From an uncultured Eubacteriales bacterium (lineage in GTDB: Bacteria > Bacillota > Clostridia > Lachnospirales > Lachnospiraceae), in NCBI GenBank assembly GCA_902772745.1, contig CACYBV010000194.1:1-6778 (forward strand): 6,778 bases of DNA, written 5' to 3'. Position numbers and translations under genes: made by a program. Positions 1 through 3,676 of this stretch are shown here, in pieces; the stretch's first letter is position 1, and each line of letters starts with the position of its first letter. A model generated the notes under the pieces. It saw only the letters and a list, made by a program, of their open reading frames with translations. It searched no databases and was not told where the DNA came from.

Positions 1-519
1 ATCCCGAGAAGTTTTATCCCCGGACAGTTTGTCAATCCTGCGAACCCGGCGATCCACAAAGCGACGACCGGTCCCGAAATCTTCCGGGATACCGATGGCG
101 CAGTGGATATCTTCATCGCCGGCGTCGGCACCGGCGGAACGCTGACGGGCGTCGGCGAATACCTGAAGTCAAAGAAGCCTGAGGTTCAGATTGTCGCTTT
201 GGAACCCGAGGATTCGCCGGTCCTTTCCGAAGGCCGCTCCGGCGCACACAAGATCCAGGGCATCGGCGCAGGTTTCGTGCCGGATGTGCTGAATACCAAA
301 GTCTATGACGAGATCATCAAGGCGCCTGCAGGGAAAGCTTTCGAAACCGCGAAGCTTCTCGCAAAGAAAGAAGGCATCTCCGTCGGCATTTCCTCAGGAG
401 CGGCTTTATGGGGCGCGATCGAGCTTGCGAAACGCCCGGAAAACAAGGGAAAGACCATCGTCGCCCTCCTTCCGGACAGCGGCGACCGCTACTACTCGAC
501 AGCGCTGTTCACGGAGTAA
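1..519 (+). CDS. cysK: Cysteine synthase (O-acetylserine sulfhydrylase), C-terminal part; 5' end outside window
   Basis: Frame 1 is open from the first base and ends in TAA at 517-519, giving 172 residues. The family is normally a little over 300 residues, so roughly the first 130, with the PLP-binding lysine, lie off the window. Visible family landmarks are FIPGQFVNPANP at the window edge, TTGPEI shortly after, the glycine-rich PLP-phosphate loop GVGTGGTLTG, the segment KIQGIGAGFVP, the SSGAA motif, and PDSGDRYYST near the end, which supplies the serine that contacts the PLP ring nitrogen. The enzyme makes L-cysteine from O-acetylserine and sulfide in the cytoplasm, as the last step of sulfur assimilation. 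CysK is favoured over CysM because of the FIPGQF and DIFIAGVGTGGT context. A cystathionine beta-synthase-like homologue is less likely because no extra C-terminal domain is present. The gene converges on the MFS transporter. Confidence 0.95.
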   Translation: MPRSFIPGQFVNPANPAIHKATTGPEIFRDTDGAVDIFIAGVGTGGTLTGVGEYLKSKKPEVQIVALEPEDSPVLSEGRSGAHKIQGIGAGFVPDVLNTKVYDEIIKAPAGKAFETAKLLAKKEGISVGISSGAALWGAIELAKRPENKGKTIVALLPDSGDRYYSTALFTE

Positions 520-526
520 ATCCGAC

Positions 527-575
527 GCCCCGGAGACTTTCCGCCAAGGAGACCTGGAACCGTCTCCGGCCGAAG
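527..575. repeat. Palindromic intergenic element, copy 1 (partly decayed)
   Basis: This is the first of two related elements between the converging genes. Bases 539-568 are identical to 610-639 in copy 2. The core is a perfect 6-bp stem, GGAGAC (548-553) with GTCTCC (562-567), around the 8-base loop CTGGAACC. A second arm, CTTTCCGCC (537-545) against GGCCGAAG (568-575), still pairs imperfectly. The outer left arm GCCCCGG (527-533) has lost its partner on the right, so this copy looks like a degraded version of copy 2. It resembles REP-like intergenic elements, but the assignment rests on structure alone. Confidence 0.7.
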
Positions 576-596
576 AATGTCTCAAGGGATCAGAAT

Positions 597-660
597 GCCC
601 CGGGATACCTTCCGCCAAGGAGACCTGGAACCGTCTCCGAGGCGGAAGATATACCGGGGC
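597..660. repeat. Palindromic intergenic element, copy 2 (complete long hairpin; possible terminator)
   Basis: A 64-base imperfect palindrome with nested arms: GCCCCGG (597-603) pairs with CCGGGGC (654-660), ATA (605-607) with TAT (650-652), CTTCCGCC (609-616) with GGCGGAAG (641-648), and GGAGAC (619-624) with GTCTCC (633-638), around the loop CTGGAACC. That makes 24 base pairs broken by two single mismatches and one 2x2 internal loop. On the plus strand the stem runs directly into TTTCCT (661-666), a weak T tract, so it could also end cysK transcription. Two copies in tandem recall BIME arrangements of REP elements. Confidence 0.75.
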
Positions 661-674
661 TTTCCTGAGCCCGG
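654..674 (-). terminator. Candidate terminator for the MFS gene (alternative hairpin)
   Basis: CCGGGGCT (654-661) pairs with AGCCCGG (668-674) around the loop TTCCTG, with one bulged G. Read leftward, as the transporter transcript would be, the stem is followed by TATATCTT, a weak U-rich tract. It begins 22 bases beyond the transporter stop codon. It shares the 654-660 arm with the larger palindrome, so the two folds exclude each other. A canonical run of Us is missing, hence the modest confidence. Confidence 0.35.
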
Positions 675-696
675 GGCTCGAAACTGGGGCCGTGCT

Positions 697-2001
697 TTAC
701 CGGGATTCTTTCCGGACAAGCCAGATCGGAACCGCCGCAAGAAGCGCGACGATGGCCGCAGCGAGGAACATTCCGTAAGGCGGTGTGAAATTCTCGCCGT
801 TCATGCCCATGGCGTCGAGGCCGATGAGAAGCGAGATGATTGGGCCGATAATCATCGGGATCAGGACCATGAAGCACATTCTTACGCCCTGGAAACGCCC
901 TTCGTAACCTTCCGGGAGGTAATCCTGGAAGGAAGAACTGAAGGCGCCGGTAAGAGAGAGGATACCGCCCATCATCAGCACGCCGCCTGCGTACAGGACG
1001 GCCGTTTTCATGCCGCCTTCCAGAAACTGCAGGCTCCAGAAGGACAGAATTCCGAGAATCATGATGAGAAGCAGCGGATAGTAGAAATGCTTCCGGCCTT
1101 TCTTATCAAAGAAGACGCCCATGACGGCGGTGAAAACCGCGGCGCCGACAATGATGACCGCCATCGGAATCACGAAGCCGTCCCCGAGGCCGAGCGTCAC
1201 AATCAGAAAATTGATCAGGTAGGAGAAGAAAGTCTGCTGGGCGATTCCGATCAGACAGGCTGCGGCAAGGCAGACATAGATCATTTTGTTCTTCCGGATC
1301 ACATCCCTCCGGAATCCGTAGAAAGTGTCGGCGAGATAATTCTTTCCGATACTTTTTTTGACGTCCGGCGCGTCCTTGAGGACAAAGAGCGCGAGTACAC
1401 CGGCAGCGATCGGGATGACTCCGATGATGATAAAGAACAGCGCGTTGCTTTCGTTCGCGGAATTATAGAGGCTTCCGAGCCCGACGAAGACGATGACGAC
1501 CGCGATCACGGGGAGGATCGAGAGGATCGAATTCAGTTTTCCGCGGTTCGTAGGATCCGTGACATCCGCGACCCAGGTGTTGAAAGCGGCGTCGTTCGAA
1601 GTGGATCCCGCGAAGGTCATCACGCAGTCGAATACAACGAGAAGCACCGCAGTCACGGCGATCATCGTACCGACTGCCTTCATTGGCAGCAGGGCAAAGA
1701 GCATGATCGTGAGACCCCAGAAAATATAGCCGACCGCGATAAAGGGCTTGCGCTTTCCCAGGCGGTCGCAGAGACCTCCGGCGAAAATCGTGGTGACGGT
1801 CGCGGCGATGGCCGACAGGATGACCATCAGCGTCGTCACGCCATACGAGAGGTCTGGCCGTCCGGAATTCGCGAAAATGTCCTGGGCGAATGTGGCGAAA
1901 TACATGTTCTCGACAATCCAGGCGATCTGACCGATCAGCCCGAAAAAAACCGCCGAGAACCAGGTCCTCGCGCCAAGCGGCGTGGATTTCTGCTGTTTCA
2001 T
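697..2001 (-). CDS. MFS transporter (12 TM, sugar/cation-symporter-like)
   Basis: A 434-residue integral membrane protein. About twelve hydrophobic segments can be counted, near residues 14-36, 55-76, 87-108, 112-131, 160-180, 188-208, 240-262, 275-297, 306-325, 335-354, 375-396 and 409-428. The major facilitator motif A is clear after TM2 (GGLCDRLGKRKP, 75-86), and a second-half version is MGVFFDKKGRK (294-304). The loop sequence between TM10 and TM11 (DYLPEGYEGRFQGVR) and the motif resemble MFS_2/GPH- or SLC45-like permeases, which often carry sugars or glycosides; the substrate cannot be read from the sequence. Start choice: the frame opens 10 codons further upstream, but the ATG at 1999-2001 (MKQQKS) has AAGGAGG six bases ahead of it, so I use that one. 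It faces away from the hydrolase genes. Joint function with them is plausible but unproven. Confidence 0.9.
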   Translation of the reverse strand: MKQQKSTPLGARTWFSAVFFGLIGQIAWIVENMYFATFAQDIFANSGRPDLSYGVTTLMVILSAIAATVTTIFAGGLCDRLGKRKPFIAVGYIFWGLTIMLFALLPMKAVGTMIAVTAVLLVVFDCVMTFAGSTSNDAAFNTWVADVTDPTNRGKLNSILSILPVIAVVIVFVGLGSLYNSANESNALFFIIIGVIPIAAGVLALFVLKDAPDVKKSIGKNYLADTFYGFRRDVIRKNKMIYVCLAAACLIGIAQQTFFSYLINFLIVTLGLGDGFVIPMAVIIVGAAVFTAVMGVFFDKKGRKHFYYPLLLIMILGILSFWSLQFLEGGMKTAVLYAGGVLMMGGILSLTGAFSSSFQDYLPEGYEGRFQGVRMCFMVLIPMIIGPIISLLIGLDAMGMNGENFTPPYGMFLAAAIVALLAAVPIWLVRKESR

Positions 2002-2007
2002 AGGATG

Positions 2008-2014
2008 CCTCCTT
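2008..2014 (-). promoter_or_regulatory. Shine-Dalgarno that fixes the MFS start
   Basis: AAGGAGG on the minus strand, six bases from the ATG at 2001. The two upstream in-frame ATGs (ending at 2031 and 2019) have no comparable site, and the second lies only a few bases before this AAGGAGG. Confidence 0.85.
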
Positions 2015-2043
2015 TTCATTTTATGAAACACATATTTTTTATC

Positions 2044-2062
2044 ATCTGATATCTGTTCAGAT
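2044..2062. promoter_or_regulatory. Small inverted repeat ahead of the MFS gene, possible operator
   Basis: ATCTGA (2044-2049) and TCAGAT (2057-2062) form a perfect 6-bp inverted repeat with a 7-base spacer, in the AT-richer leader 43 bases ahead of the transporter ATG. The centre-to-centre distance of 13 bases would suit a dimeric repressor. No convincing -35/-10 pair was found next to it, so the regulatory reading is weak. Confidence 0.3.
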
Positions 2063-2155
2063 TCGTTTGATATAAACGGGATTGCCCTTCTCGTTTATTT
2101 TCCGAAACAGGCCGTCCCAGTCCCGGACCTGTATCCCAGGCGCTGAAAATACTGC
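2057..2155 (-). pseudogene. Short leftward frame, possible decayed gene tail, family not recognised
   Basis: A 32-codon open stretch bounded by an upstream stop (2156-2158) and ending in TGA at 2057-2059. Its latter half (VRDWDGLFRKINEKGNP, then VYIKRI) has protein-like composition with aromatic and charged residues in a believable pattern, unlike the two other leftward frames here. It has no start codon or ribosome binding site, and I cannot name a family. It may be the tail of a deleted gene or chance. Confidence 0.25.
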
Positions 2156-2221
2156 TTAAAAAGCTCTGGAAGAGCAAATCCGAAAAGTCCGCGGTCAGGA
2201 TCCCGATATGGATGTTTGTGA

Positions 2222-2344
2222 TCACATGCGGCCTTTTTCCAGTTTCAGCACCGCAATGACTTCCTCGCCGTCATATTCGCCGGTTTCCAAAAAACCGAAG
2301 GATCTGTAAAAAGTCTCAGCATACTGTGCTCCGATCCTCTGCCG
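2222..2344 (-). pseudogene. GNAT-family acetyltransferase remnant (C-terminal ~40 codons)
   Basis: Leftward reading gives 40 codons ending in TGA (2222-2224) and closed upstream by an in-frame TGA (2345-2347). The stretch IGAQYAETFYRSFGFLETGE and the following EVIAVLKLEKG match the end of GNAT N-acetyltransferases. There the AQ-x-YA-x-x-FYR-x-FGF pattern forms the last helix and strand that close over acetyl-CoA, and ElaA-like members in Firmicutes look similar. The acetyl-CoA-binding R/Q-x-x-G-x-G/A loop and everything before it are missing, and neither of the other leftward frames upstream restores them. This is therefore a truncated relic, probably non-functional. Its original substrate is unknown. 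Confidence 0.65.
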
Positions 2345-2445
2345 TCATAAGCCCCGCCGTTTCTTTAAACGGAATCCGGATGCTTCTGCGAACAGTATGT
2401 ATCCGGCTGTGATCTCTGTTTCTTTCCGGAGAACCCGGCGGTTCC

Positions 2446-2474
2446 AGTATAGCACAGTTTTCGCCGGATGATAA
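2446..2474 (-). promoter_or_regulatory. Leftward sigma70/sigmaA-type promoter
   Basis: On the minus strand TTATCA (-35, 2469-2474; four of six consensus bases) and TATACT (-10, 2446-2451; five of six) are separated by an ideal 17 bases. It points towards the GNAT remnant and, about 440 bases on, the MFS gene. It may be the orphaned promoter of the lost acetyltransferase, now possibly driving the transporter through a long leader. Its initial transcript would begin with a small GAACC/GGTTC hairpin (2431-2444). Confidence 0.55.
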
Positions 2475-2487
2475 GCAGAAAAACCGG

Positions 2488-2517
2488 TTGACGGAAAGAA
2501 ATTCTCCGTTGTACAAT
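2488..2517 (+). promoter_or_regulatory. Promoter of the lactonase-hydrolase operon
   Basis: TTGACG (-35, 2488-2493; five of six) and TACAAT (-10, 2512-2517; five of six) with an 18-base spacer, a good sigma70/sigmaA promoter. Transcription would start near 2524, leaving a leader of about 56 bases. Its -35 lies 13 bases from that of the leftward promoter, so the two polymerases would compete or be controlled together. Confidence 0.8.
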
Positions 2518-2565
2518 AGGTTTAACACAGAAGAAACGGAGAGCCCGGGCGTTGAGGGATCTCCG
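2503..2565 (+). promoter_or_regulatory. Interlocking inverted repeats around the -10 and leader; possible operator or leader hairpin
   Basis: TCTCCGTT (2503-2510), just before the -10, is a perfect 8-bp inverted repeat of AACGGAGA (2535-2542) in the early leader. Part of the latter, CGGAGA (2537-2542), is also complementary to TCTCCG (2560-2565), which lies just ahead of the Shine-Dalgarno. In DNA the first pair could be half-sites, with centres 32 bases (about three helical turns) apart, for a regulator bracketing the -10. In RNA the second pair gives a leader hairpin enclosing the self-complementary GCCCGGGC (2543-2550), immediately upstream of AAAAAGGAGG. Function is inferred from geometry only. 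Confidence 0.45.
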
Positions 2566-2579
2566 AAAAAGGAGGCATC

Positions 2580-3623
2580 ATGATAAGAACCTTTTTTATC
2601 GCGGACTGGAACAGGGAAGGCGGCGTATACGCATTGGATTTTGACTTTGATCAGGAGAAGGTTCTCGGCGTGCAAAAAGCCGCAGAAGGAAAGAACACAT
2701 CCTATTTTGAGCGGGACGGAGAGATTCTCTATGTGCTCTCGGAGATCGGCGGACCCGGGAAATTTGCGGGGAAAGTGGAATCCTTTGAGATCTTAGCGGC
2801 GGAGGGAGCGGATGCCCTGAAAAAAATCGATGAATTCGTCGGAATCCCCTCGGGCTGCCCGCACCTCAGGCTTTCAAACGACCGGAAGACGCTGTATTTT
2901 GCAAGCTACGGGACCGGTGCGGTCGCGTCGCTTTCGGTGGATCACGGGAAGTTCGGAAAGATCACAAGCTGCATTCCCTACATCGGGAAAAGTGTGAATC
3001 CCGCCCGTCAGGAATCCCCGCATGCGCATATGATGTGCACGGATCCTTCCGGGAAATTTGTGTTCTGCTGCGATCTCGGTACGGACGAAGTCCGGATGTA
3101 CCGGATCCTGTCGGAGGGCGAGATGCTTCCCGCAGGCGCGCTCAGGACCCCCGCAGGCTACGGGCCGAGGCATATGATCTTCTCACAGGACGGGAAGTAT
3201 CTTTATGTGGTCTGCGAGCTTTTCTATCACCTTCTCGTGTACGCGCTGGATCAGGAAGGCGGCGGAACGCTGGTCCGGGATATCGAGATCGCGCCGGAGC
3301 TTCCGGAGGATCAGAACTGGGGCGCGGCGATTAAGTTCAGCCGGGACGGGAAGCTCCTGTTCACTTCAAACCGCGGGACAAAAATCAGCATGATCGATGT
3401 CTTTGATATGACTGACCCGGAAAACCCACAGCGCTTTTCGACGCTTCCCGGGCTCTCCCATCCGCGGGACTTTATGCTTCTCGAGGATTATGAGAAACCG
3501 TACCTGATCGTTCTGAACATGGTGACGGAAACGGTTGAATTCTATGCTTTCGACCGCGAAAACATGAAATTTACGCTTCTTGATTCAACGAAGGAGATTC
3601 CGTCTCCGGTGTGTATCGCGTGA
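2580..3623 (+). CDS. Lactonase-family seven-bladed beta-propeller protein (6-phosphogluconolactonase/YbhE-like)
   Basis: 347 residues, the usual length for the Pgl/YbhE lactonase family (PF10282). Family hallmarks are ESPHAHM (145-151) with the conserved histidines, DPSGKFVFCCDLGTDEV (155-171), PAGYGPRHMIF (191-201), FSQDGKYLYVVCEL (201-214) and FTSNRGTKIS (261-270). Each sits on a blade strand of a repeating 'DG-x-x-hydrophobic' pattern. No signal peptide or membrane segment is visible, so the protein should be cytoplasmic. Family members hydrolyse 6-phosphogluconolactone or other sugar or acid lactones, and many homologues are untested. One oddity: the acidic residue usual in the '(A)-D/E-I-x-x-x-x-DG' strand is Ala250 here (AAIKFSRDG), so activity should not be assumed. 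AAGGAGG lies at 2569-2575, only four bases before the ATG. It is first in a likely operon with the double hydrolase 53 bases downstream, with no terminator between. That company argues for a catabolic lactone substrate rather than the pentose phosphate pathway. Confidence 0.85.
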   Translation: MIRTFFIADWNREGGVYALDFDFDQEKVLGVQKAAEGKNTSYFERDGEILYVLSEIGGPGKFAGKVESFEILAAEGADALKKIDEFVGIPSGCPHLRLSNDRKTLYFASYGTGAVASLSVDHGKFGKITSCIPYIGKSVNPARQESPHAHMMCTDPSGKFVFCCDLGTDEVRMYRILSEGEMLPAGALRTPAGYGPRHMIFSQDGKYLYVVCELFYHLLVYALDQEGGGTLVRDIEIAPELPEDQNWGAAIKFSRDGKLLFTSNRGTKISMIDVFDMTDPENPQRFSTLPGLSHPRDFMLLEDYEKPYLIVLNMVTETVEFYAFDRENMKFTLLDSTKEIPSPVCIA

Positions 3624-3665
3624 GCGGTGCCATTCGGGATGAACCAGGAAAAAGACATTTACCAC

Positions 3666-3670
3666 AGGAG
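3666..3670 (+). promoter_or_regulatory. Shine-Dalgarno that fixes the double-hydrolase start
   Basis: AGGAG ends directly against a first ATG (3671) and six bases before a second in-frame ATG (3677). Normal spacing favours 3677. A farther upstream ATG at 3611 overlaps the lactonase end by 13 bases, and its first 20 codons look non-coding, so it is not used. Confidence 0.7.
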
Positions 3671-3676
3671 ATGAGT

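Larger units (their letters stand above)
2002..2579. other. Gene-poor divergent intergenic region with decayed gene pieces
   Basis: 578 bases between the divergent MFS and lactonase genes hold no intact gene. From left to right one sees the MFS Shine-Dalgarno, a small inverted repeat (2044-2062), a short leftward tail-like frame ending at 2057, a GNAT acetyltransferase remnant (2222-2344), and a leftward promoter (2446-2474). Then come a rightward promoter (2488-2517) and a complex of inverted repeats in the lactonase leader. The piecemeal leftward reading frames suggest that one or more genes once lay here on the minus strand and were deleted or decayed. Confidence 0.75.

Noticed and set aside
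539..639. Two identical 30-base repeats, considered as a minimal CRISPR
   Set aside because: There are only two copies with a 41-base gap, the surrounding sequence is also related between the copies, and the structure is a nested palindrome rather than repeat-spacer. No cas gene is nearby.
577..2049. A 490-codon rightward open frame across the MFS gene
   Set aside because: It is the antisense shadow of the transporter. Its translation is extremely rich in Asp, Glu, His and Arg with no fold-like pattern, and the opposite strand encodes a clear 12-TM permease with its own Shine-Dalgarno.
2016..2225. A 69-codon leftward open frame with a GTG start just after the GNAT remnant
   Set aside because: It has no Shine-Dalgarno and no family signature, and it runs into the transporter leader. 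The more protein-like reading of this stretch is in another frame and only about 32 codons long.
2316..2675. A 119-codon leftward open frame overlapping the lactonase start
   Set aside because: It runs through the lactonase promoter and first codons on the opposite strand, is in a different frame from the GNAT remnant, and has no recognisable motif.
3611..3676. Upstream ATGs (3611 and 3671) as the start of the double hydrolase
   Set aside because: The first overlaps the lactonase end and adds residues with no family match. The second touches the Shine-Dalgarno with no spacer. The ATG at 3677 has normal spacing and begins the family-like sequence.
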